64,000 bases of DNA from NCBI GenBank assembly GCA_000244995.1, contig CM001438.1, positions 5,436,096 to 5,500,095 of the forward strand, in the 5' to 3' direction. Position numbers and translations under genes: made by a program. Shown here piece by piece: positions 43,728-51,461 of the stretch. The notes beneath the pieces were generated by a model. It did not search any database. It worked only from the letters and a program-made list of their open reading frames with translations, and had not been told where the DNA came from. Position 1 is the stretch's first letter; each line of letters begins with the position of its first letter. The stretch comes from Burkholderiales bacterium JOSHI_001. Its GTDB lineage: Bacteria; Pseudomonadota; Gammaproteobacteria; Burkholderiales; Burkholderiaceae_C.

Positions 43728-44416
43728 GGGGCGGGTGGCAGAAAGCGAAAGCCGCGCATCGGCACGTTTTCGATGCCGTTGAAGTGGGGGTCCAGCTCGC
43801 GGAAGGCCTCGCGGATGGCCTGCACATGCTTGCGCACGTTGTCGCGGTTGCGCCCGCTCTTGATGACCTGGTAGAGCGCTTCGTAGTCCACCACCTGGCC
43901 GCGGCGTTCGTGCAACACGGCCAGCACGCGCTGGGCGGTCAGCGGCAGGTTCAACTTCTGGCCGCGCCACAGTGGCGCGGCCTGCTTCAGCGGGTCCAGG
44001 GCCAGGTCGCTGGCCGGTGACGCAGCCGGCGCTTCGGCGGGCGCGCTGCGCAGGATGTCGAGAAAGGTCTCGATGAAGTCGGCCTCGCTGAAGTGGGACT
44101 TTTGCAGGTAGTCCCAGGCGTCCAGGGCCTTCATCACGCCGCGGTACAGGTCGGCCGGCATGCCCGACACCACCAGCACGGGCGTGGCACCGCGCTTGTT
44201 GATGGCGTTGATCAGGGCCACGCCGGCATTGCGCTCGCGGCCCAGTTCGATGTCCAGCACCACCGCGTCGTAGCGCTGGCGCGCCACCGCCGCTTCGGCT
44301 TCGTCGCGGGTGAACCACTGGTGCACGGTGATGCCCGGGCGGGCCGATTCGATCCAGCCCTTGAGCTGGTTGCTGGTGGGCAGGTCGTCCTCGATGACAG
44401 CGACGGTGGCGGGCAT
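43724..44416 (-). CDS. Response regulator with winged-helix output domain
   Basis: The start ATG 44416 gives 230 residues. A receiver domain begins with VAVIEDDLPTSNQLK, with the phosphorylated Asp55 in AVVLDIELG. The C-terminal domain (LNLPLTAQRVLAVLHERRGQ, then NVRKHVQAIREAFRELD and GFRFLPP) is a winged helix of the OmpR type. It is transcribed before the kinase with a four-base overlap, an unambiguous pair. Target genes cannot be named. Confidence 0.9.
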   Translation of the reverse strand: MPATVAVIEDDLPTSNQLKGWIESARPGITVHQWFTRDEAEAAVARQRYDAVVLDIELGRERNAGVALINAINKRGATPVLVVSGMPADLYRGVMKALDAWDYLQKSHFSEADFIETFLDILRSAPAEAPAASPASDLALDPLKQAAPLWRGQKLNLPLTAQRVLAVLHERRGQVVDYEALYQVIKSGRNRDNVRKHVQAIREAFRELDPHFNGIENVPMRGFRFLPPAP

Positions 44417-44563
44417 GCGCCGGATTATCTCGACGCCGGGCCGGCCGAGGTGTGAAGGTTTCTTCCGCGCCGGGAGCGAAGACGCCGCGCGGTGTTCTTT
44501 CGCGCTCCGGGGTGGATTCGAACAATTCAATCCGTCAACCACAACACCTTCACGGAGCCCCGA

Positions 44564-45829
44564 ATGAACCTGAACCCCAACGCCCTCAGTCCCCTGGCCA
44601 GCGCCATCGGCCAGGCCTTTTCCGCCTCCGCCAGTGCGATCGGCAGCGGCCTGCGGGCCACCGCGGCCGCCTGGGTGGCCCACCGCCGCCTGCTGCTGAC
44701 CGTGGCGGCAGCCAGCGCCAGCGCCTGGGTGCTGGTGCAGCACCCGCCGCTGGCCAGCGTGCCGGCCGGCGACGTGGCGGTGCGCACCAACCAGCTGACC
44801 GGCGGCATCACCGTGCTGGGCGAAGGCCCGGCGCTGAAGCTGCCGGCGCTGCACGAGATGCGCCACTTCACGCTGCGCGACCAGGTGGCCCGCCCGGTGG
44901 CCGGCCGCCTGGCCGCCGGGCCGTCGCCCTTCCAGAGCGTGGAAGGCCTGTCGCTGGGCGTGGACCTGTCGGTGCGCTACGCCGTGGATGCCGCCAAGGT
45001 GGCCCACATCGCCCGCAGCCTGCCGGCCGAACTGGCCACCGAGGTGGTGGAACCGGCGATGCAGGCCGTCACCTACAAGACCTTCGCCCGCTACACGGTG
45101 CGCGAGATCTTTTCCAGCAAGCGTGCCGAGATCCAGCAGGGCATCGAGGCCGAGCTGAAGGCCAAGCTGGCGGCCGACGGCATCGTGCTGAAGAGCGTGC
45201 AGATCGGCCAGGTGGACCTGCCGGCCGACTACCGACGCGGCATGGACGGCCTGCTGGCCGAAGAGCTGGCCACCGAGAAGATGCGCTACACGCTGGAGCT
45301 GAAGGAAAAGCAGGTGAAGCAGACCGAGCTGGAAGCCCTGGCCGACAAGGCGCGGCGCGAAACCTCGGCCGCCGCCGCCGCCAGCGAACAGGTGATCGCC
45401 GCCAAGGCCCAGGAAGAGGCCATGCGCCACGTGCTGCCCTTCAAGCAGAAGCAGATCGAACAACGCCAGCTGGAGGCCGAAGCCGAAAAGGGCGCGCGCA
45501 TCAAGCAGGCCGAAGCCAGCGGCGCAGCGCGCAAGATCGAAGCCGCGGCCGAGGCCGAGTCGCGCCAGAAGCTGGCCGATGCGGAGGTCTACCGCCTGGA
45601 CCGCGTGGGCAAGGTCAACACCGAGCAGATGGCGCGTGAAGGCGCGCTGCTGTCGCGCCACCCGCTGCTGATCCAGAAGACCGTGGCCGACAAGCTGTCC
45701 GACAAGGTGCAGGTCATCATCGCCCCGCCCGGCACCGATGGGCGCTTCATCGCGTCGGGCCTGATCGGCAGGCCGCCCGAGCCGCAACACGCGCCTGAAG
45801 CCCCCGCCGCCGAAGAAGGGGGCCAGTGA
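44564..45829 (+). CDS. SPFH/prohibitin-like membrane protein
   Basis: The start ATG 44564 follows GGAG. The 421-residue protein has an N-terminal membrane helix (LLLTVAAASASAWVLVQHP), then an SPFH (band 7) domain with VDLSVRYAVDAAKVAHIA and YTVREIFSSKRAEIQQGIEA, and an Ala/Glu-rich coiled coil (about residues 230-360) as in prohibitins/stomatins. Such proteins organise membrane microdomains and bind proteases. A downstream unknown gene begins inside a GTGA overlap, suggesting a functional pair. Confidence 0.85.
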   Translation: MNLNPNALSPLASAIGQAFSASASAIGSGLRATAAAWVAHRRLLLTVAAASASAWVLVQHPPLASVPAGDVAVRTNQLTGGITVLGEGPALKLPALHEMRHFTLRDQVARPVAGRLAAGPSPFQSVEGLSLGVDLSVRYAVDAAKVAHIARSLPAELATEVVEPAMQAVTYKTFARYTVREIFSSKRAEIQQGIEAELKAKLAADGIVLKSVQIGQVDLPADYRRGMDGLLAEELATEKMRYTLELKEKQVKQTELEALADKARRETSAAAAASEQVIAAKAQEEAMRHVLPFKQKQIEQRQLEAEAEKGARIKQAEASGAARKIEAAAEAESRQKLADAEVYRLDRVGKVNTEQMAREGALLSRHPLLIQKTVADKLSDKVQVIIAPPGTDGRFIASGLIGRPPEPQHAPEAPAAEEGGQ

Positions 45830-47250
45830 TGGCCGCCGCCACCGCTGCTGCCGCGATGGCCTTGCTGGCCATCGTCACCCAGGACCAGGCCGCGCTGCGC
45901 GCCGCCCCGGCCAGCGCCGCGCCCGTGCACGCCCAGCTGACCGCGGGCGACCTGCTGGAAGTGCGCGGCCAACGCCTGGACCACCTGCAGGTCTACGACC
46001 ACCGGCGCGAACGTGCCGGCTACATCCGCGCGGTGCAGGTGCGCGCTTTCAGCGGCAGCGAAGCCGAAGCGCCGCAGTTGCTGGCCGTGCTGCGCTTCCT
46101 GCGCGACACGCCGGGCGCGGAGAGCCTGGGCATCGCCTACGTGGCCGCCTACCTGAAGGCCGCGCCGGCCGGCAGCATCGGCGCCGAGCCCTTCGACGCC
46201 CTGGGCGTGATGGCCGAACGCCTGGCACGCCGCGCCGGCAGCAAGGCAGGCCAGGCCACCGCCGCGCTCGACGCGGTGGGCGCTTATGGTGTGAAGTTCA
46301 ACAGCCACGAACGCAACGGCCAGGTCCAGCTTTGCTACGACGGCGATGCCTTTCGCCGCGTGCTGGCCCTGAACGGCAGCCCCGAGCAACGCGCCCGCGC
46401 CGCCCTGGCCCTGACCCGCCACGACTGCCTGGACCCGGCGCTGAAGACCCACGAACGCCAGGCCGTGGACCGCTGGCGCGCCGGGCTGCTGGACGCCTTC
46501 AGCCCCAGTGACAACAGCGCCCTGGACGAGCTGAGCAAGAACCGGCTGCACCTGCGCCGCGCCGGCGTGTGGGCCGCCATCGCCTTCGGCAACAGCCGCC
46601 GCGGTGAACCCGCCGAGGCCAGCGCCCAGCACGCGCTGGACGCCCTGGCCGCGGTGAACAGGAACGAACTGGGCGACGACGAGCAGGCCGAGTTGAACGA
46701 AGCCGCCATCCGGGTGGGTGCGGTGCGATGGGCCGCCATGCAAGCACCGGTCGCACCGGCCGGCAAGCTGCAGGTGAAACTGGCCGCTGGCGAACCAGGC
46801 CAGACCTGCGTGCAGTTGCACCCAGCCCCGGTCCCGCCCGGCGCCGCGCCGCTGGCCCAGCGCTGCACCTTTGGCACGGTGTGGGCCGCCTCGGCCCAGC
46901 CCAGCGCCGATGGCCGTGGCCTGGCGCTGGCGGTGCAGCCCCTGGAAGGCTGGAGCGAACTGTGGGTGTTCCGCGCCAGCGAAGCCGGCTGGTCGGTGGA
47001 CGTGCTGCCGCCGGCCAACGCCGAACCCGGCCTGGGCTACGTGGAATTCGCCGGCTGGGCGCCCGGCCCGAAGCGCCGCCTGCTGCTGGCCCGCGAAGCC
47101 AAGGTGGACGGGCGCACCAGCCGCCGTTTCGAGGTGCTGGACGCCGACACCCTGGCGCTGGACAAGTCCGCCAGCACGCCGCAGCTGCTGGCCGCCTTCG
47201 GACCCTGGGCCGCGCCGGTGTGGAAGAAGACGACGCTGAGCCTGCGCTGA
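45826..47250 (+). CDS. Unknown protein coupled to the SPFH gene
   Basis: The frame starts with GTG ATG at 45826/45829 overlapping the SPFH stop, and has 474 residues. There is a hydrophobic N-terminus (AAATAAAAMALLAIV) that could be a signal or anchor. The body has no recognised family. It contains repeated Ala-rich helices, a segment LQVYDHRRERAGYIRAVQVR resembling an SH3-like or DUF fold, and a beta-rich C-terminal half. The translational link implies it works with the SPFH protein, perhaps as its periplasmic partner; this is inference. Confidence 0.65.
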   Translation: MMAAATAAAAMALLAIVTQDQAALRAAPASAAPVHAQLTAGDLLEVRGQRLDHLQVYDHRRERAGYIRAVQVRAFSGSEAEAPQLLAVLRFLRDTPGAESLGIAYVAAYLKAAPAGSIGAEPFDALGVMAERLARRAGSKAGQATAALDAVGAYGVKFNSHERNGQVQLCYDGDAFRRVLALNGSPEQRARAALALTRHDCLDPALKTHERQAVDRWRAGLLDAFSPSDNSALDELSKNRLHLRRAGVWAAIAFGNSRRGEPAEASAQHALDALAAVNRNELGDDEQAELNEAAIRVGAVRWAAMQAPVAPAGKLQVKLAAGEPGQTCVQLHPAPVPPGAAPLAQRCTFGTVWAASAQPSADGRGLALAVQPLEGWSELWVFRASEAGWSVDVLPPANAEPGLGYVEFAGWAPGPKRRLLLAREAKVDGRTSRRFEVLDADTLALDKSASTPQLLAAFGPWAAPVWKKTTLSLR

Positions 47251-47389
47251 AACCAGGGGGCTGCGTAGTTCTACGGAGGCTGGCGCGTAAGCACGCGCAT
47301 GGCGGAGGCGGCGGCGCTTTCCTACAGTGGCAACACGGCCTGCAAGACCGCGGCCGACGCACCCACCCGACAACCCGAAGGAGCCCCGA

Positions 47390-47884
47390 ATGTCCAAGAC
47401 CGCCCTCATCGCCGCCAGCCTGCTGGCCGCCACCGCCACCCTGGCCCACGCCGGCAATGGCGTGCGCAGCGAACGCAACATCACCCTGGAAGGCGCCCAG
47501 CGCATCGCCGAAGGCGCGATCGAAGACTGCGTGAAGAAGGGCTTCAATGTCAGCGTGGCCGTGGTGGACCGCTCGGGCGTGCTGCGCACCCTGCTGCGCT
47601 CGGACAACGCCGGCCCGCACACCCCGGCGGCGTCGCAGGCCAAGGCCTTCACCTCGGCCTCGGCGCGCAACAACACCACCGCCATCCTGGCCACGGTGCA
47701 AAGCAACCCGGCCGCCGCCACCCTGGTGGACATCCCCGGCTTCCTGGTGCTGGGCGGCGGCGTGCCCATCCGCAGCGGCAACGAAGTGATCGGCGCCATC
47801 GGCGTGGCCGGCGCCCCCGGCGGTGCGCTGGACGAGCAGTGCGCGCTGGCCGGCATCGACAAGGCCAAGGGCGACCTGGAGTAA
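47390..47884 (+). CDS. GlcG/HbpS-family protein, exported
   Basis: AAGGAG precedes ATG 47390. The 164-residue protein has a signal peptide (ALIAASLLAATATLAHA) and a GlcG/HbpS (DUF336) domain: LEGAQRIAEGAIEDCVKKG, VAVVDRSGVLRTLLRSD, QAKAFTSASARNN and VLGGGVPIRSGNEVIGAIGV. HbpS-like members bind heme or sense redox in the cell envelope; GlcG members are cytosolic. The exported form here fits an envelope role. An ankyrin gene follows directly after 3 bases. Confidence 0.88.
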   Translation: MSKTALIAASLLAATATLAHAGNGVRSERNITLEGAQRIAEGAIEDCVKKGFNVSVAVVDRSGVLRTLLRSDNAGPHTPAASQAKAFTSASARNNTTAILATVQSNPAAATLVDIPGFLVLGGGVPIRSGNEVIGAIGVAGAPGGALDEQCALAGIDKAKGDLE

Positions 47885-47887
47885 GCC

Positions 47888-48592
47888 ATGCGCCGGCCGC
47901 TTGCCCTGTCGAAACTGGCGGGCCTGCTGATCGCGGGCGCGGTGGCCCTGGCCGTTGCGCCCGTGGCGGCGCAGACCGCCCCCAGCGCCGCCGAGGCCGC
48001 GGCCTACACCGGCGTGCACGCCGTGGCCCAGCGCGGTGACGTGGCGGCGTTGAAGAAGAAGCTGGCCGCTGGCGCCGACGTGAATGCGCGCGACGGCCAT
48101 GGCCGCACGCCGCTGCACGTGGCCACATTCGCCCGCCAGCGCGAGTTGATCCGCGCCCTGGCCGCGGCCGGCGCCGACCTGGGCGCGCTGGAAAACGACC
48201 GCTACGACGCGGTGACCATCGCCGCCGTGGCCGACGACGAAGAGACGCTGCGGGTGCTGCTGGCCCTGGGCGCCAGCGCCAAGCTCACCACCAGCCGCTA
48301 CGACGGCACGGCGCTGATCGCGGCGGCGCACCTGGGCCACGACGGGGTTGTGCGCCAGCTCATCGCCGCGGGCGCGCCGCTGGACCATGTGAACAACCTG
48401 CACTGGACGGCCGCCATCGAAGCCGTGGTGCTGGGCAACGGCGGGCCGCGCCACCAGGCGGTGCTGAAGGCGCTGCTGGACGCCGGCGCCAGCCGCGCCC
48501 TGGCCGACCGCGAAGGGCGCACACCGCTGCAACTGGCGCGTGCGCGCGGCTACGACGCGATGGTGAAGCTGCTGGAAAGACCCGGCGGCTGA
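47888..48592 (+). CDS. Secreted ankyrin-repeat protein
   Basis: The 234-residue protein has a signal peptide (SKLAGLLIAGAVALAVAPVAAQ) and about five ankyrin repeats: GVHAVAQRGDVAALKKKLAA, DVNARDGHGRTPLHVATFAR, ALENDRYDAVTIAAVADDEE and GTALIAAAHLGHDGVVRQLI are visible. Ankyrin repeats bind other proteins. Its start is 3 bases after the GlcG/HbpS stop, so both are probably produced from one transcript; exported ankyrin proteins in proteobacteria have been linked to oxidative-stress enzymes, which would fit the neighbour. Confidence 0.88.
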   Translation: MRRPLALSKLAGLLIAGAVALAVAPVAAQTAPSAAEAAAYTGVHAVAQRGDVAALKKKLAAGADVNARDGHGRTPLHVATFARQRELIRALAAAGADLGALENDRYDAVTIAAVADDEETLRVLLALGASAKLTTSRYDGTALIAAAHLGHDGVVRQLIAAGAPLDHVNNLHWTAAIEAVVLGNGGPRHQAVLKALLDAGASRALADREGRTPLQLARARGYDAMVKLLERPGG

Positions 48593-48606
48593 GCCGCTGG
48601 CGCAGG

Positions 48607-49053
48607 CTACTTCAGCTTGGCGCCCAAGGCGTCGAAGACGCTGACCTGCACCGGGATGGCCGCGCGCACGCTTTGCGTGACGGTGCAGAACTCCTCGAAG
48701 CTGGCCAGCACCCGGTCCAGGTGTTCCAGGCTTTCGGCCGCCACGCCCAGCGTGAGGCGGGCTTCCATGCCCAGCACGCGCATGCGGCCCTGCGGGTTGC
48801 GTCCCACGTCCACATCCACCTCGCACTGCAGCGGCTCGGGCTGCTGCTTGTACTTGCGCAGCGCGAACAGCAGCGACGCGCTCAGGCAGTTGCCCACCGC
48901 CGCGCCCAGCAGTTGCTGTGGCGAGGGCCCGGTGCCGGCGCCCAGGGGCGCGGGCTCGTCGGTCAGCAGCGGCGGCAAGCCGGGGCCGAACTGGTTGTCG
49001 AACTGGTAGTCGTGGCGTTGTGCCAGACGCACGGTGACGCGGGATTCAGCCAT
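48607..49053 (-). CDS. OsmC/Ohr-family peroxidase-like protein
   Basis: The 148-residue protein fits the OsmC family: the redox Cys are C56 in AVGNCLSASL and C123 in EEFCTVTQSV. OsmC/Ohr proteins reduce organic peroxides and some handle persulfides. It is the last gene of a small minus-strand group with the CsoR-like repressor and the DUF2892 gene (gaps of 48 and 65 bases), which points to a sulfur or thiol stress role here. Confidence 0.88.
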   Translation of the reverse strand: MAESRVTVRLAQRHDYQFDNQFGPGLPPLLTDEPAPLGAGTGPSPQQLLGAAVGNCLSASLLFALRKYKQQPEPLQCEVDVDVGRNPQGRMRVLGMEARLTLGVAAESLEHLDRVLASFEEFCTVTQSVRAAIPVQVSVFDALGAKLK

Positions 49054-49101
49054 CCTGGAACTCCGGTTGCGGTGCCGCCCCGCCGGCCGCGACGGCCCGC
49101 T

Positions 49102-49392
49102 TCAGCGCACCTTGCCCAGCAGGGCCTGCACCTCGTCCAGCACCTCGCTCAGCTCGCCCTGTCGGCGGGCGTCGGGGGCCAGGCGCTGCTGCAGTTCCTG
49201 CTGCATGAAACACACCGTCATGCGCACATAGGCGCTGTCCAGCGCCTTGCGCACGGCGGCCATCTGGCTGGCGATGTCCAGGCAGGGCTCGCCCTCTTCG
49301 ATCATGCGCTGCACGCCACGCAACTGGCCTTCGGCTCGCCGCAGGCGGTTCAGCAGGTCGGCTCGTGCGCTTTCGTTGGTGAAGGGGGCCAT
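49102..49392 (-). CDS. CsoR/RcnR-family repressor, CstR-like (two-Cys form)
   Basis: The 96-residue protein has the all-helical DUF156 fold: LLNRLRRAEGQLRGVQRMIE, then C37 in EGEPCLDI and C61 in RMTVCFMQQEL. Copper sensors of this family have a His four residues before the second Cys; here that position is Arg57, leaving just two Cys as in the persulfide sensor CstR. A palindrome typical of the family (ATACCCATATGGGTAT) lies upstream of the first gene of the group. Inference: it represses the DUF2892-csoR-osmC unit and releases DNA when its Cys react with sulfane sulfur; a metal sensor of another type is still possible. Confidence 0.82.
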   Translation of the reverse strand: MAPFTNESARADLLNRLRRAEGQLRGVQRMIEEGEPCLDIASQMAAVRKALDSAYVRMTVCFMQQELQQRLAPDARRQGELSEVLDEVQALLGKVR

Positions 49393-49457
49393 GGTCGGGG
49401 CGGGTAGTGCGTCGGGAGCCCTGATTGTGGCCCCAGCCGCAAGGCCTTGGCCCGGGC

Positions 49458-49679
49458 TCAGGCGGCGCAGGCCACGCCGTCGCGAACACCCAGCTTGCGC
49501 AGGATGATGCCCAGCGGGCAGAAGTTGGTGAAGCCGAACTGCAACAGGTTGGCGCCGACAAAGGCCGTGAAGGCCAGCGCCCAGCGGCTGTAGAACAGCG
49601 GGCTGCCCTCGACGCCCAGCGCCAGCGACAGCAGGATGAAAGTGCCGGCGATCACGCGGATCCAGCGTTCAACGGTCAT
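49458..49679 (-). CDS. DUF2892 (YgaP-like) small membrane protein
   Basis: The start ATG 49679 has GGAG upstream and gives 73 residues. The two membrane helices (VIAGTFILLSLALGV and WALAFTAFVGANLLQFGF) and the C-terminal CPLG motif (FTNFCPLGIILRKLG) are those of the membrane domain found in YgaP, where it is fused to a rhodanese. It is the first gene of the group with the CsoR-like repressor and OsmC, and its promoter carries the predicted operator. Confidence 0.85.
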   Translation of the reverse strand: MTVERWIRVIAGTFILLSLALGVEGSPLFYSRWALAFTAFVGANLLQFGFTNFCPLGIILRKLGVRDGVACAA

Positions 49680-49722
49680 GGGGGAACTCCTGTGGAAACC
49701 AGGGCAGGCACCGACACGGCAC

Positions 49723-49738
49723 ATACCCATATGGGTAT
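49723..49738. promoter_or_regulatory. CsoR-family operator
   Basis: ATACCCATATGGGTAT is a perfect 16-bp palindrome with TACCC/GGGTA ends, as known for CsoR/CstR-type repressors. It lies about 44 bases upstream of the DUF2892 start. Confidence 0.75.
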
Positions 49739-49851
49739 ATTAAGCCCGCCCGGAGAAAGCCACAAGCCGTGCTGGGAATTGACCCTGGGAACCCTGCGCG
49801 CCGGGCCTGTCCCTACACTGGCCGGCGCCGAAGCCTTGCCGTTCACCCCCG

Positions 49852-50679
49852 ATGTCGCCAGCCACCCCAGAGGATTCCCCCCTGCCCATCGCCGCCTACA
49901 CCGCACTGGGCGAGCGCCACTTCCGCGCCAGCACCCTGACGCGCGGCCCCTGGAGCCCCGAGCACCAGCATGCCGGCCCGCCCATTGCGCTGGTCTGCCG
50001 GGCGCTGGAGCGCGCCGCGGCCGAGCACGGCCTGACCCACCTGGCGCGCATCACCGCCAACCTGCTGCGCCCGGTGCCCATCGGCGAGTTGGTGGTGGAG
50101 GTGATGACCGACTACGCCGGGCGCAATGCCGCCCACTTTTCGGCCCACCTGATGGCCGGCGACAAGCACGTGGCGCGCTTCACCGCGCTGGCCCAGCGCG
50201 AGGCGCCGCTGGCCCTGCCCGACGGGCTGCCCGGCCACCCGCTGCCCATGGCGCCACGCCCGCCACAGGCCAGCGTGCCGGCGAAGTTTCCGTTTGCCGG
50301 CAAGCACCATGGCTACGCCGACCTGGTGGAAACACGCGCCGCCCAGGGCGAGTTGTTCAAGGGCCCCAGCGCCATCTGGTTCCGCCTGAACCACCCCCTG
50401 GTGCAAGGCGAAGCGCCCAGCCCCTACCAGCGCGTGGCGGTGGCGGCGGACTCCGGCAACGGCGTCAGCGCAGTGCTGGACCTGAAGCACTACAGCTTCG
50501 TCAACGCCGACCTCAGCATCAACCTGCTGCGCGCCCCGGTGGGCGAATGGATCTGCCTGGACGCGCGCACCTGGCTGGGCCCGCAGGGCGGCGGGCTGGC
50601 CGAAAGCGCGCTGTACGACGAGCAGGGCCTGATCGGCCGTGCCACGCAGAGCCTGGCGGTGCGGGCTCTGGGCGCATGA
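49852..50679 (+). CDS. Acyl-CoA thioesterase family protein (TesB-like double hotdog)
   Basis: The 275-residue protein has two hotdog-like halves, the N-terminal one with GPWSPEHQHAGPPIALVCRA (helix-start motif HxxGP) and the C-terminal one ending with DEQGLIGRATQSLAVR. This corresponds to the TesB/thioesterase-like family that hydrolyses acyl-CoA. The substrate chain length is unknown. It is monocistronic, convergent with ssb. Confidence 0.8.
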   Translation: MSPATPEDSPLPIAAYTALGERHFRASTLTRGPWSPEHQHAGPPIALVCRALERAAAEHGLTHLARITANLLRPVPIGELVVEVMTDYAGRNAAHFSAHLMAGDKHVARFTALAQREAPLALPDGLPGHPLPMAPRPPQASVPAKFPFAGKHHGYADLVETRAAQGELFKGPSAIWFRLNHPLVQGEAPSPYQRVAVAADSGNGVSAVLDLKHYSFVNADLSINLLRAPVGEWICLDARTWLGPQGGGLAESALYDEQGLIGRATQSLAVRALGA

Positions 50680-50709
50680 AAAAGGCCCGTCGCGCTGGCG
50701 CGGCGGGCC
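50679..50709 (-). terminator. Intrinsic terminator of ssb
   Basis: GGCCCGTCGCGC (50684-50695) and GCGCGGCGGGCC (50698-50709) form a long stem with one G-T pair. On the minus strand it is followed by TTTTT (complement of 50679-50683). It lies 27 bases downstream of the ssb stop and overlaps the end of the thioesterase gene. Confidence 0.85.
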
Positions 50710-50736
50710 GGATTCGATCAGGCAGGAAGCGCCAGG

Positions 50737-51237
50737 TCAGAAGGGAATGTCGTCGTCCATGTCGTCAAAGCCGGTGGCCGACTTGGCGGCCGGCGCGGGC
50801 CGCGGCGCGGCGCTGCGCTGCGGCGGTGCGCCGCGCGGGGCCGGGGCGCGACCGCCGCCTTCTTCATCGTCCGGGCCGCTGGCGCCGCCACCGCCCGCGC
50901 CTTCTCGCCCGCCCAGCAACTGCATCTGCTCGGCAATGATCTCGGTGGTGTACTTCTCCACGCCTTCCTTGTCGGTCCACTTGCGGGTCTTCAGGCGGCC
51001 TTCCACGTACACCGGGCGGCCCTTCTTCAGGTATTCACCGGCAATCTCGGCCAGGCGGTCGTAGAACACCACGCGGTGCCATTCGGTTTCTTCCTGGCGT
51101 TCGCCCGATTCCTTGTTCTTCCAGTTGCGCGTGGTGGCAATGGACACGTTGCAGATGGCCGCGCCGCTGGGGGTGTAGCGCACTTCGGGGTCACGCCCGA
51201 GGTTGCCGATGAGGGTGACTTTGTTGACCGATGCCAT
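50737..51237 (-). CDS. ssb: Single-stranded DNA-binding protein
   Basis: The 166-residue protein has a canonical SSB N-terminal OB fold ([20 protein letters not shown], then [20 protein letters not shown] and [17 protein letters not shown]), a Gly/Pro/Ala-rich linker, and the acidic protein-interaction tail DDMDDDIPF. It coats single-stranded DNA in replication, repair and recombination. A strong terminator follows. Confidence 0.97.
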   Translation of the reverse strand: MASVNKVTLIGNLGRDPEVRYTPSGAAICNVSIATTRNWKNKESGERQEETEWHRVVFYDRLAEIAGEYLKKGRPVYVEGRLKTRKWTDKEGVEKYTTEIIAEQMQLLGGREGAGGGGASGPDDEEGGGRAPAPRGAPPQRSAAPRPAPAAKSATGFDDMDDDIPF

Positions 51238-51428
51238 GCGCGCGCTCCTGGGTGGTTGGTGCGGGGCCGGATGACCCCAGAGCGGCCATGATAACGGCCC
51301 CTTCCGGACCAGAAACCCACCCGCACGGAGGTTCTCGGAGGGACCCTCTGTCGGGGGAGAAAACCCCAGTCAGCGCTGGCGGCCGGCGCCGGGCCGCTCC
51401 CAAGCGGCCGCGCACCCCCTCGGGGGCT

Positions 51429-51448
51429 GGCCGCGGTACCCCGCGGCC
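51429..51448. other. GC-rich hairpin between ssb and the peptidase gene
   Basis: GGCCGCGG (51429-51436) and CCGCGGCC (51441-51448) pair around TACC. It lies 14 bases after the stop of the minus-strand peptidase gene, within the 224-base gap 51238-51461, which holds no gene. Without a T tract, it may be a Rho-dependent or repeat-like element. Confidence 0.4.
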
Positions 51449-51461
51449 GGGGGCCAACAGG

